NCBI RefSeq assembly: GCF_003184185.1
Contig: NZ_QHJG01000013.1
Coordinates: 77,780-141,779 of the forward strand
DNA: 64,000 nt
Direction: 5' to 3'
DNA from: Legionella qingyii
GTDB lineage: Bacteria; Pseudomonadota; Gammaproteobacteria; Legionellales; Legionellaceae
In this document: positions 42,925 through 54,346 of the stretch, piece by piece
Layout of the letters: each line of letters begins with the position of its first letter
How positions within the stretch are numbered: position 1 is the stretch's first letter
Program-made: the position numbers and the translations under genes
The notes under the pieces: generated by a model
Told to the model about the DNA's origin: nothing
The model's input: the letters and a program-made list of their open reading frames with translations, nothing else
Databases searched by the model: none

Positions 42925-45189
42925 AATTTTTTGTGGGAGAGATACTAGTACTGACAGTTTTACGTCGAATGGCAGAAAATGAAAATTCCACTGTACAGGT
43001 GGTACGTAGTTAAATGGCTTATTTTCGAGTAGTCGGTCACCAAAAAAATGTAAAAGAACTTAGTTAGCTCGGTAGCCTGCTCGGGGGTAGTGAAACAGTA
43101 TTGGTACGAGTTATTCGGTGAGTGCTCGGTAAAATAGCTGCAACTTTCATTGCGGGAATACTGAATTAACGAGTAGGTTGAGGTATTACTTGAATAGTTG
43201 TTGGTTTGGTTAACAGTGTCGTAGGTTACCTCGTTTTAATTATTAACGTAGCTCAGACAAAGATTTGAGTCCTGATTTAACGAAAAATTATTGGAGTTCG
43301 GGTAGTAACGACAATAGAACAACACTTTTCGGTTACCTTAAAGCATGGTAGAGGGGACGGGGACGTAATCTCCAGTAATGGTCTTATTATACAGATTTTA
43401 GTCGAACTGCCGGTAAGCATAGCCAATTCCATGGTACTAGGTATTAAACGTTGTCATTTAATTTATGTAGACCTACACGAAAAAGATAAAGTAGTTCATT
43501 GTTGTGACGTACTCCTAAAAATCAGTGACGAAGTCAGTTGTTTGGTGGAACTAGTATTGGTTGTATAGGACCTCCACGTGGTTAATTTGCACTTTGCCAT
43601 ACGAAAAGGTACATAAGTCTGTATAGTTTCGCATTATTAAGATACGGATTTTGTAACCGGTTAACAGACCAATGAAGACAAAAAGGTTGGGGGCAACCAG
43701 GTCGTTTATCCTTTGTAGGATGACCGAAAACCCCTAGAGATTCAGGACTTGCTGGATTAAATTACCGTCTTCGATTGCGTCACTAGCGAACTAGAACGGG
43801 TATCTGATTCTCAAAGTTTAGTGCAAGATTTAATGCATTGCATAGAAATAGTGCTCGTCTATGAAAGAACTATCCATACGCACGTTAAAAACGTTGTTGT
43901 GAGAGCTAAAGCCACTGTGATTACTAAAAGAACGCAAATGAGCGGCAATTATTTAAGACTATCCGCGGACGGAGCAGTTGGTGTAGCTAACGAAATAGTC
44001 CATTTTTAGCCAGTAACTACATAAAACGTCTATTAAGTCGTCGACGAAAATCACGTCCTTATCACTTAAAGTGTGGTACTACGAGAAGATTAGCAGGAAA
44101 ATTGGGAAAGTTATAAAGTTTTCAAAGTAGATGACATCCAAGTCCATATAGTTAAAAAACCTTTGCAGAACGATTTCGAGATAGAAAAAGTTTTTATGGA
44201 GCCATAAGGACTATGCAACATCTTGGTTATGTAAAATCGAGTGGCAAACGGTTGTTCCCAAATTAATCTAATCTACGTAGGTATTGTGGTGGACTACGTC
44301 GAGGTCGTGGTTATTAACATACTTAAAGTAGTTACTTGTTATGCCGTGGTAGAACAACTGGATTAACAAAATTGTGGCGGAAATTGGCAAAAAGTTTTAG
44401 TGGTGCTATAAACCAAGGTCGTTCGTTTCGTGGATTCAGTTCCCTTATCTGTTGTGTTAGTGCCTAGCGCAGCCCATAAAGTGGTAGATGTTACGCAGCT
44501 CGATTCGGAAGTCGCTAACGTCAAAATGGATGGGGCCGAAGCGGCTGTTCGTTACCTAATAAAAAAGCTGCAGCCGTATTATGGACTTATCATGCGACAT
44601 AAAGAAGTACTGCAGGTTAGTTGCCTAGTTAGAAAGGAACAAAGCGTGCAGCCAACTCCAAGCATGTTATTGAAAGGTCTCCACTAAGTAATGGGAGACT
44701 ACTCGAGTATAGTAGAAGGTATCTCAAGTACAAAAGCACGTATAGTAACAAAACTATGAACCTTTGAGGTACTCTCTATATTAATTAATGTAGTTCGGCA
44801 CATTACAAAAGTGCTGCATTTTTTATTTGACGAACTGAAAGAACAAGCGATTTTTAACGACGATTTTGCAATCGTGGTCAATGAAGTCAAAAAGGACGTC
44901 TAACTTGTACTTTATGTCGTGCAACGTTGTGTGCAACTTTTGGTTCACATCCAACTCAAAGAGATAGGTTAAGTAGAAGTCCTTAAGACCCTCAGCAAAG
45001 TAGTTACTTAAGTTAATTTAGCGCCGCATTACGAAGTTATAAACGTAGTGTTCGAACGTTATGTGAAGGACGGCGACCCAATAGTTCGTTACTGTTGTTG
45101 TTTACGAGTTGACAGTATTTAAGTACTGCGAAGAGAAAACGAAGGAACTTCCGATTTAAGTTCCACTTAAGTTCAAGAAATAAATTGTA
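42925..45189 (-). CDS. clpA: ATP-dependent Clp protease ATP-binding subunit ClpA (754 aa)
   Basis: Hsp100 unfoldase feeding ClpP. MLNKELEFTLNLAFKEAKEK then RHE is the ClpA N-domain; C-terminal RPMARLIQENVKKPLADELL then FGKLMHGGHVTLKVKDG closes the second AAA module. 755 codons is standard. SD GAGGAG. Partner adaptor clpS lies 30 bases upstream. Ends and length read; central AAA motifs not individually read. Confidence 0.95.
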
Positions 45190-45219
45190 ACAGCAACGAG
45201 GAGAAGTCGGGTGTCGTTT

Positions 45220-45543
45220 AATGAGCCCAAGGTACGACCTATCGTTACCCACGACTAAGTAAGACCGCATAAGTAAATGGTCACGATGAAAACAAAGACG
45301 ATATAGAGCACATTTATGGGGTGTGTGCGGAAAAGGAACCTATACTTGGACATTGTAGTGGACTTACCGTTAAAGAAGTAAATCCACTTTTTTTACGAAG
45401 TCATGGAGTTGATGTTTTAGGTATCCACATATTAGTAGTAACTCGTTGTGATGAAACATGAAAGATCCGTCAGACAAAAGGCACGAATTGAGGCCAAGTC
45501 GCTGAAATACGGAATGTTAAAGGAGATCTAAAACGGGCGAGTA
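45220..45543 (-). CDS. clpS: ClpA adaptor ClpS (107 aa)
   Basis: N-end-rule adaptor for ClpAP. The N-terminal tail (MSGQNLEEIVRHKVAEPELS) leads to RKYKVVLLNDDYTPMDFVVE, the diagnostic block, then HIQGKGVCGVFTRDIAETKV and YARMNQHPLL. SD AGAGG. TATAAA upstream near 45570 may be its -10. Confidence 0.95.
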
Positions 45544-45695
45544 TTGTATGTTGGAGATATGATAAAAATATCTGAGGGATGCGTGAAAACCGGTCATTTT
45601 AGTAGATAAAAATTACTTTTTTAATCAGAAACTTTATTAGTTTTTGTATAACTAATCTATTGTAAGTAAATTCCAGATTTAACATTACCATACCT

Positions 45696-45763
45696 TCATC
45701 GGAGACTACTTTTATGTTTTAACCTTTATTAGGATTGAAGATAACGTAAAATGACTCCGATGT
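45696..45763. terminator. Inverted repeat downstream of icd
   Basis: Corrected rightward GTAGCCTC-TGATG-AAAAT pairs with ATTTT-ACT-GAGGCTAC about 40 bases later. It lies 13 bases past the icd stop in the direction of icd transcription. Possible terminator or another small palindromic repeat; the rest of 45544-45775 shows no gene. Confidence 0.55.
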
Positions 45764-45775
45764 AAAGTAGGTATG

Positions 45776-47035
45776 CTAAATGTATACAAATTAATAAAGT
45801 AGAGGTTTCGGTCTCGACGAGTGGTTTCAACGAGGCGAGTATGGTGCAAGTTTTAGTATCCAGTGACAAAATCGACGCTATCGTCGAACGTACGGAAACT
45901 ATTAATTTAGTCGACGAAGTAAGGTAGGGTATACTGCATTGTAGTAAAGTCGTCTATCTTATTATCTGGGTCCCAAATGAAATAAGAAAGGACGTATAAA
46001 ACCACGACAAGGTACACAACGAAGTTTATGTCGTTGTAGTAGTGAATATAACCGTGGACCTCGCTATGGTTATGGCGGATGAACCCGTCGATTTCGTAGT
46101 CTTTATATTAGTGGCAAATTCAATTCACATCGTTAATGCGATATTAGAAGGCCAGAATTTTCTTAAACAACGTTCTTGCGTAGTCGTTAATGTAGTAACT
46201 ACTACTAAACGAACGGTCAAAAACCTAAGAACTTAAGGTAGGTTCCTGGTGGAAGTATAAGAAACCGTGGTTTTTGTAGTGCACGTTGAACTATCGGGGT
46301 TAGAAATTTACGTGGAAGTCATTTGAAGTATTATAACGGAAATACTTGGTTTCAATGACATACCGCCAGTAATAGTTAACGTATAACCTAACGCCGAGAA
46401 TGGTTTGCGTAGCAAGGAAGAAATCTTTGACCAAACTACGGATACGGTGTTAAGAGCCCTTTTGCCTAAAAAAATTGTGGGTATAGGAAATAATTCTTAA
46501 GTTAGTGAAAGAATCGAAGACCTCTTAGTCGGAAGGTAAGTTATGGTCGTATCTATAGGAGTCTCAAAAGGGATTTTTATTGGTATAGCCAAAAGAGTCC
46601 AAGAAATTCACCTGAACCCTGCGGCCATTTTATAGCTTAACCCGCGTTTGTTCATATTTCTAGGTAAAGAACTGCTTATCGCTGCAACTCACTCGCTTAA
46701 GGCGGAGGTTGACCTCAACAGTCCCCCGGAAATTAGCTTTGTTGTATAAAAAAGTAGCGTAGATTTCAAAGAAATCCATTGGTAACTAGTCGTGGTATTT
46801 GAAATCAACGAAAAAGCGGCCGTATATGAAGGTAGGTCCGTTAAAAAGAGAATAGCGGTATACGAAAACGTTGTCGTCGTAGTTGTTGAGCTTAGTAACC
46901 GCCCCAATGTAGTTGTGGTTAAGGTAGAGGAAGTTATTTTCCTTATTACCCTAATAATCCATGTGCTTCACTGTCTAGTCGTCGTTGACATTATCGGAGT
47001 GGTACACTTCCGTGAAACTAAAATAGCATACAGTA
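45776..47035 (-). CDS. icd: Isocitrate dehydrogenase, NADP type (419 aa)
   Basis: TCA-cycle oxidative decarboxylation of isocitrate. MTYDKIKVPSHGEAITVA; near the end LSAEMMLRHMGWNEAADLII then KGMQAAIAKTVTYDFERGMS and GFGDEIIKHM, the standard Icd C-terminus. 420 codons in frame. SD GGAG before the ATG. Cofactor specificity inferred from family likeness only. Confidence 0.95.
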
Positions 47036-47133
47036 ACTGTTGAGGCATTTTAATCTCTTTTCCGTTACTATCGTACACTATCTAACCTTAGGGTTCATGG
47101 TAAAAATAAATTAACAGATACGAACTTACAAAT

Positions 47134-47832
47134 GATACGTACAACGTTGTAAAACTAGACGAGTTGTTCAACTAGTATAGGACGAAGTTGTAACTATATC
47201 AGTAAAAAACGTTCTATATAACTGTTACTAGGTAGTAGACAACGTCTTCCAAAAACGTTTTAAGGTAACATCGGAAACGAAAAATTTGCTTCTTTTAGTA
47301 ATTAAAACCACTGATTTATTTTTAATGCCTTTATTAAAAGGCCTTAGTACACATAGCGGACACGTAGAAAAAGGTCTCACAAAGGACCATTTATTAGAAA
47401 TTCACTTATTCAACTTAATAATACTTGTCGTTGATAAAAGGGGAAACCGTCATTGACAAAATAAAATAAACGGTTGAATAAATGAAGGACTACACGGACG
47501 CCTAATATAACTGGTTTGACGTTTTCGCAAAAAAACTAGGGTAATAGACATTTTTAAGCTAAACCTAGTTTGAGTATTGCAACCAATAAATTTACTTTCT
47601 GTTATAACGCTGGTGGCCTTACATGATTTCGTTATTCTGGAGGTGGTAGGAAGACCTAATGTCGGACTCGACGAAAATTTCGCCAAACAAGTAATACCAC
47701 ATTCACTTGTTTCCAGAATGGAGATGGGTGTTACACGAATTAAAGTTGAAAAAGTAGTGGTTGGTAATGTTATACTAAGTAGCGTATGCATTTAACTGTT
47801 TTTTTCTCTCTTTGGTTCTAACACATAAAGTA
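47134..47832 (-). CDS. Secreted protein of unknown function (232 aa)
   Basis: Signal peptide MKYTILVSLFFCQFTYA. The mature part contains HIVGRGKTFVHLHHNEQTAL, IALVHSGGRNIVFHLNNQRY, FDPNRIFTDNGIKKTLL, KGKIVAVHNNSTYSLKDYLP, and YLAKNDYINVEAGYDQLVEQ. The paired His motifs (HLHHNE, VHSGG, VHNNS) suggest a metal-dependent hydrolase or peptidoglycan-related activity, but I cannot assign a family. Frame fully read. Divergent from rluE. Confidence 0.87.
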
Positions 47833-47976
47833 TTTGTTAAAAGTGGTATTTCATATTAAAAACGCAATAACATATTCTTAATTGGATGTTTTTGTTACTT
47901 AACTTAAAATCTTAACGGGTATTACACCTTTTGAGGATGATATTCGTCTGATCTTTGAGCAAAATATAGTACGAAT

Positions 47977-48525
47977 TACGGTCTTTAATATAATAACTTA
48001 TTTGGAATACCACAGCAGTCGGTTAAGAGACCACTACGAGGCCTTGTGTGTAATTGACGAAAATAATTATTTGGCCCCAAAATGCGTCGTCCTGCCAATC
48101 TATTTTTGTCACTTCCGGACAATAATAATTGCTTAGTACCTCGGGATGTTGTAGTCGATTGGGTAGGGTTTAAGTTATTTGCCTTCATAATAACCCAAGT
48201 TCAACTTCCGTATGGATTACTTGATCTAAATCAAGGAGAATTTTTTCCAAATCAAGAATTCCTATAATCGAAAAATGGACGGCTTCAGTCTGACTAACTA
48301 CTTGGAGTTAATACCGGTGCATAAGGAGGATAAGCGAAGGCCTTTTTATAAGGATGGTCAACCGACCTTTAATAAAATTTTCTTCCTTTTTTAGTAGTTC
48401 AAGCATTTTACTGACGCCGTTAACCCAAAGGATGCAATTCTAATCAAGCGGTAGTTTAACCACTGACCTTTAATCTCTTAAATGTTGGACCACTCATGGC
48501 TTATTATGTAGTAGTTAAGTTTATT
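47977..48525 (+). CDS. rluE: 23S rRNA pseudouridine synthase RluE (182 aa)
   Basis: RsuA/RluE family. MPEIILLNKPYGVVSQFSGD; catalytic Asp motif AAGRLDKNSEGL; WLEIILKEGKNHQVRKMTAA then IGFPTLRLVRHQIGD; ends LQPGEYRIIHHQFK. No S4 domain, and a short length, as in RluE. Full frame read. Confidence 0.94.
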
Positions 48526-48613
48526 GGGCTGGCCGTACCCTTAAGTTGGTCCCAAGAGGTACGATATCATGTCACTGTTCTACGTCCGAGGAAGCAACGG
48601 AACCCTACTGCTG

Positions 48614-49093
48614 AATTGCTATTTGGTCTGCAAAATCGTTCCATAGAAGTGGTTCGTCCGCTTAGGTACCGGTCTGTTTGTAAGGATGGTTACGCGATCG
48701 ATTTCCGTACTTATTTGATATCAACTTTGGCTCTTCTCGACATTAATTTCTCTATTAGCTAACCATATTTTCTGTTTTCTTAGGTTAGTTCTTCTAAACG
48801 ACGTAGTACCTTTTTTTAACTTTAGCAGAACTAAACGACCTTCGTTAGGTCCAGTGGTTATTGTTCCGTTTACTTACGAGAGGTTAATGGCAACGGTTAT
48901 TCTGTAGGTTATTATTAGGGTGTTTGTCATTACATCAGTCAGATTTCAATGGGCCATTTTTTATGAGATATATTTCGTGCTCATTATTTTGGGTCCCTCC
49001 AGATTTTCGTCTCTAATTAAGTCCGTATCCGTTATATCTGTTTTCTTCTCGTTGTTATTTAGGGTTCTTATTTGCATACGCTTCTAAAGAGTA
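48614..49093 (-). CDS. mreD: Rod-shape protein MreD (159 aa)
   Basis: Small polytopic member of the elongasome. MRNLRIRLFLGFIVALLLSI then LPMP begins it; C-terminus FMPLASALVGMFVWPWIRLL. Overlaps the mreC stop by one base (TGATG). Rightward rluE ends 88 bases away. Confidence 0.92.
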
Positions 49094-49998
49094 GTGTATC
49101 AGAGGAATCGTAAATTTGCAAGTAATTAAACACATAAATTGACGAGAACGAGGCGTAGAACGGTATAGTCGTTATGGTTGGCTAATGCTAATTCATCACG
49201 TTGTCCAAAATGAAATTGGAATTGTTTTAGAAGTGGTCCCTACGATAAGTGAAGAAGGTGTGAGGGGTGTCCCATTGGAAGTCCCATCACGGATAGGTTT
49301 GGACTTCATTGATCATGTAGCGGTCCTACTTAGCTGCTTCAAAACCCATTTAATTAATTTCTATTAAAGAGATATAGTAAACAAGGTTGTTCTTAACGCG
49401 CGAGGGGGCACGCTAATAACGCGTGTCCTTGTCGCGAGAATCTCAGTCTTTATTCATTCTGACATGAACAATATCCTGGTTGTAGTTGTTAAACGGGGTA
49501 TTGCGGAAATCGCAGATTTTGCCCAACAGGATGTATCCGCGGTAGCGCAAAAGGAAATAAATTTTATTGATAGACTGCACTTAACGAGCATAGTTGTCGT
49601 TCTTAAACACGGCGGTAACGTGAGTACAGACGAAAACTTCTCCATTCCTCGTTAAGAAAATTAACACTCAAAAGAAAAACATAATACTAATTAAAAACAT
49701 TGAGACGAAGGTTGTACCAAACGACTATCGCATTAACGTATAAAAGTCGTTAATTTCGAAAAAAGCGCGATTGGTCGCTGACATGGGTCGGTTATTGCGC
49801 ATGTCCTATTAGATGACGCATAACGTTTCCTCGTTGTTGTTCCCTTTTTGGTGATGCGTGCAATAGATTTATTGCTATTACCATTAGTCTCTTGTAGTTT
49901 TTTTGTCTTTTCTGTTCTCGCTCGTGTTTAGGATATCTTGACATGGGCGCAGATGATTTATTAGACAATATGCATGATAAGACAACTCTCCTTTAGTG
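49093..49998 (-). CDS. mreC: Rod-shape protein MreC (301 aa), GTG start
   Basis: Periplasmic scaffold with one N-terminal helix (SSIGFVLALVFSVFLMFSDY) followed by HYRYLDN; C-terminus ALLNRNRLVLLIWQDAEQEQ. The chosen GTG at 49998 lies inside the mreB 3' end (23-base overlap); the SD is poor, so the exact start is uncertain. Confidence 0.88.
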
Positions 49999-51013
49999 GC
50001 GGCGCATTTAGGTACCAAAGATTTCGAAATGGTGGTGGTGCACGATGTGTCCAGTCGCCTAGAAGTCGTTAATTATGTCCATTTGGTCAAAGAAGGTACT
50101 CGTTTCATAGATACAAAAAGTTGTCTCGTGGTGGAGGTCAATTTTGGTATGGGGCGAGTCGTTACAGTCGACGGTTGAGTCCACCTCGATTAAGATCTCG
50201 CCGAGAGTGACGTGGTTGTTATGGCCTATTGCCAAGAACGTCACGAAGATTTTAAAGACGCGATCAGTTTTATTTTGATGCCCCTTGTGGAAGTCGTTCC
50301 AAAGACGGCGCTTGAAGTTAAAGTTTATTTAGCGCCGAACCCTTCCGACTCGGTTAAAGTACGAATTACGCAAGACGTCATCAAAGGGGTTATTCACACG
50401 GTATCAATGCTGCATGTATTCTATGTTAGCGTAGTAGTTTGAATAGCGGTGGCTATGCTTGCCTAACTACTATTTGATAAGGTGAATTCCTTTATTAGCG
50501 TTGAAGGCAACATGGTGGTGGATATAGGTGTTGGTATCTCGGTGACCGAAGAAGTTGACCGTAAGGTCTGGGATTTCGTCGACGGTATCCGAGAAGTTAT
50601 TCTTTATGAAGCGCTCGTGGTCGTGGGTAACGACTAAGCGCTTAGCGTGCTGCAAGATGAACACACCTTGGTGTTCCTTGTGTTTGATTTTGAGCACCTG
50701 AACCTGCATTCTTAAATAAAAGTACTTGAAATACTTACTTTACGACGTCGTAAAAAAGTCATTGTTTTTTCAGTCGTTAGTGAGGTAGAAAGTAACCAGA
50801 TTACCGTAACTACAAAGGACCCCAAGAAGGGTTGTACGCGAAGCGAAGTTCCGGATGTCGCCGTTGTGCAAAAACAGGACTAAGTAATGCATTTCGTTGA
50901 TGTCTCCCAAGTAAATCTTGTTAGGGAAATAGAGAGTGTATTTAGTTACATAATCGACAGGGGTTTAGTTAGCTATTTAGTAACCTCTTGTGCGGGGAAT
51001 TAAAAGACTTGTA
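49976..51013 (-). CDS. mreB: Actin-like rod-shape protein MreB (345 aa)
   Basis: Bacterial actin directing lateral wall growth. MFRKLRGVFSNDLSIDLGTA then NTLI is the phosphate-1 region, EKMLQHFIHKVHENKFLRPS follows, and GGGKALETMDLRGGDFLSTE ends it. 346 codons is canonical. First gene of mreBCD. Confidence 0.96.
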
Positions 51014-51370
51014 TTCGGCGTGATAGGGTAAGAAAAAAAACGCGATGAAATATGATTTAAACCTATTTTTAGCTGTCAAGAATGTGTTGTTAAATTTTAA
51101 TTTGTCACTTAAAAATATGTACTTCTCTTAAAAGTTAAAAACTATTTATTACTTTTGTTTTATTTGTTGAAATTTATGATAAATACATGTAGGTCGTTAG
51201 TTTTATTAGTTGATTAATATTTAATAAATAAGTTTCAATGTTAAAATTTTGACTACGTTTAATAATAATACTAAGTTAAAAGGTAAATTTTATATAAAAC
51301 ATTAGTAAAACTAATATAATATATGATAGACAGGACTGTATTTACTTGATTCGATTCCAAAAATAAATAA
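51014..51370. promoter_or_regulatory. Long AT-rich divergent region upstream of mreB and the coiled-coil gene
   Basis: 357 bases with very few G/C, no ORF worth naming and no stable hairpin that I can see. A TATACT hexamer near 51320 may be the -10 for the rightward gene. Extended AT-rich leaders are common before horizontally acquired genes and are typical sites for nucleoid silencers. Confidence 0.5.
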
Positions 51371-53602
51371 TACGGGTGGTCAAATTTTAGTTTACTTAAT
51401 AGCGTCACCTGGGTACCACTTGGACTAAATTACCCATTTGAAGAAAAGTTGGAAAAAAGTAAAAATTTTCTTCGCTGATTATTTCCGTTTCTGTTGCAGC
51501 TTATATGTTTCCATTACCTTTTATAACGATTAAAATATTCGGACGTTCCTCTGGTCGCTGAAGTATAGGGAGTTGTACCGTTTCGTCGTTAACTACGTAG
51601 GCGTAACAATCCGCGAATAAATGCAAATCCTTATTGCGAATTATTGTTCGGTTAACAACTTAATTCGCTACTTGTTTAACTCCATCACGTATGAAAACAA
51701 TTTGGTAATTAAGGGGTTCTTAAATGTGGTTTTGTTAAAAAACTGTCAGAGCTACCCAGGGGGAGGGTTTTCGTATTTTGATATAATTTTGAAGATTATA
51801 AATTTCTGTATGGAGGAGTTTTTGTTTTCCTTTACAAGTTTCGGTTCATACGTCTTTTTCATTTATTGGAGGAACTAAGTTAGGAATCGGATCAACTAAA
51901 GTACGCTTGAGGAAAATCGTAGAATGGACTTCTCCTCTTCCGTCTGTATCGACTTCGTTTTTTTAACCCATTCGTTGGTGCCTGAAGGCCCTAGCTAAAC
52001 GCTACCTGGAGTTACGTATTTCGGTAACTCGTTTCGAACGTTCTATAATAAGAAAATTTTTTCCCGTTCCGTCTTCTTCGTGTGTTCAAAGAATTTCTAT
52101 ATTTTGGTCGCGATTTAGATACAGTTGTTACGAAACCTTATCGATTACGGGCAGTACTTCGTGTTTTTCTTAAACGACGTCTTCGGTCTTTTGTAGTTCT
52201 TCAAGAATCACTTTGAAAACTTCGAGAACCAAAAGGTCTTCCGTTAGTTCTCCTTTAGTTGGCCATATAAAGACGTAAATCTTTTTGAGAGTACCTATTT
52301 CTAGGACTCTTACGGCGTCGTAATGTTCGGTACGGGGAATGAGTTGAATAGTTTCAAATACCGTGAGTTACCGTTCGGCGAAATCTATTTTACTTTTTCC
52401 TTGATAGACGAAGATCCCTTCTCAATGTTTTCTGTGTCCTTGTTAATAGAGTTTCTTACTAATGAAATCTCCTCAGATTAGCAGTTGATGTTTAGGATGT
52501 TGTTCTTATACTCGTTCAATTCGAACTACGACTACTTCGTTCTGCGTTCGAATGTCTTGTCCCAAATCTCGAACTCGCTGATCTTTTTCAGCTCAGGTGT
52601 AGATTTCTTTGGTAACTTTTCGTTTTTTCTCTTTATCTCGTTTTTTCATAGCGAAAAGTTCTCGTCTCATGGCGAAAACTTGTCGACTTCTCGTTTAATG
52701 TCTTACAAGTTTCTCTTTTACTTCTCAATTTTCCTTCGGACTAAAGACGTGTCTTGGTGCTCGTTTGATAAGAACTTGATTTTTTAGTTTATCTTCAGAA
52801 CGTTGCTCTTTTACCTAATAACGTAGTTGTTGAACTCTATGTCGTTGTTTGATTTTTTAGTAGTTCACTTCAATCGGGGCTTTGATCAGCTGAATTTAGT
52901 CTTAACCTCAGAAATGTTGTTTTTATATTAAGTAATTAAGTCGCTTATCTTCTTCCCTTCGTTTAGTTCCTCGGACGTAGGCTAAACTACCTAGAATTTC
53001 GAGTCAATCTCAAGAACGTCGTTCTTTTACAAGTTGAGTTTCTTAATAACGAATTTCGGGTTGTTGGTAATGTGCATCGTTTATCAAGTTATGTCGTTCA
53101 GCTTAATGGGCGACTATTTTATTTTGAACTAGATACGTAGCGGGAACCTTTTAACGCAAATTTACGTCTTCTCTGTTCGTTATATCTCGTTGCTTATTAA
53201 TTTACATTGCTATTTTTTCCAAATAGTCTTTATAAGTGACTTTAATTCGCTAACCTTTTCTAATTACCGTAATAACTTTGTCATTTATTCCCTTAAAATC
53301 TTGCTCGACCAAAAAAGAGGAGACTAGGCGTATTCTTTTAACTCCGTTAACTTTGTCGTAAGGTAGTCGACAGCTAACTTCTGTTTTTATTTAATCGGTG
53401 TAACAGACTTGTTGTTTATTTACTACTTAACTTATTTCTTTTTCCATTTCTTTCACTATAGCCATTTGAAGAATTTCGTTAAGTAGTATTTTCCCCCAAA
53501 TAAGGCTAAGCTCGTCGTTGTTCAAAATGTAAGAAATTCTCGCTTTAATCAGTAAATTTTTAACTAAACCTTCGCTAATTTCATGGACTTGTTCATGAGA
53601 TT
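51371..53602 (+). CDS. Long coiled-coil protein, possible secreted effector (743 aa)
   Basis: Unrecognised. MPTSLKSNELSQWTHGEPDL, then a helical globular N-third (LFNLFSFLKEATNKGKDNVE, HIPQHGKAAIDASALLGAY). From about residue 335 to 590 there is a continuous Glu/Gln/Leu coiled coil (LKSKLQNVQRENEELKGSL, QEQLSQRMITLEESNRQLQI). The C-terminal part returns to mixed helices, ending FKSEISHLKIDLEAIKVPEQ. No signal peptide or membrane segment. Built like Legionella coiled-coil effectors; inference. A strong hairpin follows the stop. Confidence 0.87.
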
Positions 53603-53616
53603 TTTTAAATTAAGTG

Positions 53617-53655
53617 CACAGTGACAACATGATTATTACGTATGTTGTCACTGTA
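53617..53655. terminator. Strong 12-13 bp hairpin between convergent genes
   Basis: Corrected rightward TGTCACTGTTGTA - 11-base loop - TACAACAGTGACA, near-perfect stem, with ATAAAAG after it and AT-rich sequence on both sides. It lies 14 bases past the coiled-coil stop and 11 bases past the comEA stop; probably a bidirectional terminator. Confidence 0.8.
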
Positions 53656-53666
53656 TTTTCATTAGG

Positions 53667-54014
53667 AGATTAAATGATACTGAAAATAAGATAAAATAAT
53701 TATTGTTTGTGGACTAAATTAAATAGAGCTAAGCGTCAGTATTTTGCAACCGGATTCGGGAAGTGGAGTCGTTCGAGAAGGTTTCTAAATTTTGGTACTA
53801 CTGAAAATGCTATACGTTACTACCGAAGTCGAGCGAAAGAAGGATACGGAAATTGACTCGGTCATTCGCAACTATTTAGTCGGCTCAACTCTAGTTAAAA
53901 TACTTAATGGTGTCCCCCGAACAAAAACTGTCTTCAAAGAAACCCTTGCTGACGTACCCGTCTTTTTCATTGATGACGCTTACTGTTTTGTCATCGTTAT
54001 TTAAAACGAAAGTA
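53667..54014 (-). CDS. ComEA-like helix-hairpin-helix protein (115 aa)
   Basis: Signal peptide ATVLSFAVVTFSAHAVVP; then HKIDLNSADLSTLTGSVKGI and GRKRAEAIIAYRKSHHGFKS, VKGLGQRFMTANRDKL: two helix-hairpin-helix motifs as in the periplasmic DNA receptor ComEA. Role in DNA uptake is inferred from the family. SD AGGAG before the ATG. Confidence 0.92.
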
Positions 54015-54159
54015 TTAAAAGAGGATTAACAACCTGATTCACCGAGCAAGGTCTCGGCCTTTTTCATAGGGTTCTTAACTCGACGGACAGCTCTCCCAAA
54101 AAATTAAAAAAACGAAATTCAAGTTCCTCATTGTTTTTAAAACGAACTTACACTGACTT

Positions 54160-54310
54160 TTTAAAGCCTAGTAGGCGGGGTGCCCGTGGAAGAGGGGATC
54201 CCTTCTTCCCTTTTACCCTGTAATACAAAAACGACACGAAAATTGCACGATGTGCGGTTCTTACGGGAGAGGGTAGTACCCTCTCCCAATCCCACTCCCT
54301 CAAAGTGAGA
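54160..54310. repeat. Multi-hairpin repeat region (GGGAGAGGG type)
   Basis: Corrected rightward it contains CACCTTCTCCCCTAGGGAAG then AAGGG near 54187-54212, and further on CCCTCTCCCATCATGGGAGA then GGGTTAGGGTGAGGG near 54265-54300. This CCCTCTCCC/GGGAGAGGG design recurs between genes in many bacteria. It lies between the M20 peptidase stop and comEA. The rest of 54015-54346 holds no gene. Confidence 0.7.
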
Positions 54311-54346
54311 GGAGGTATACCTCTTTTCGTCGACGAATTTTTATAT

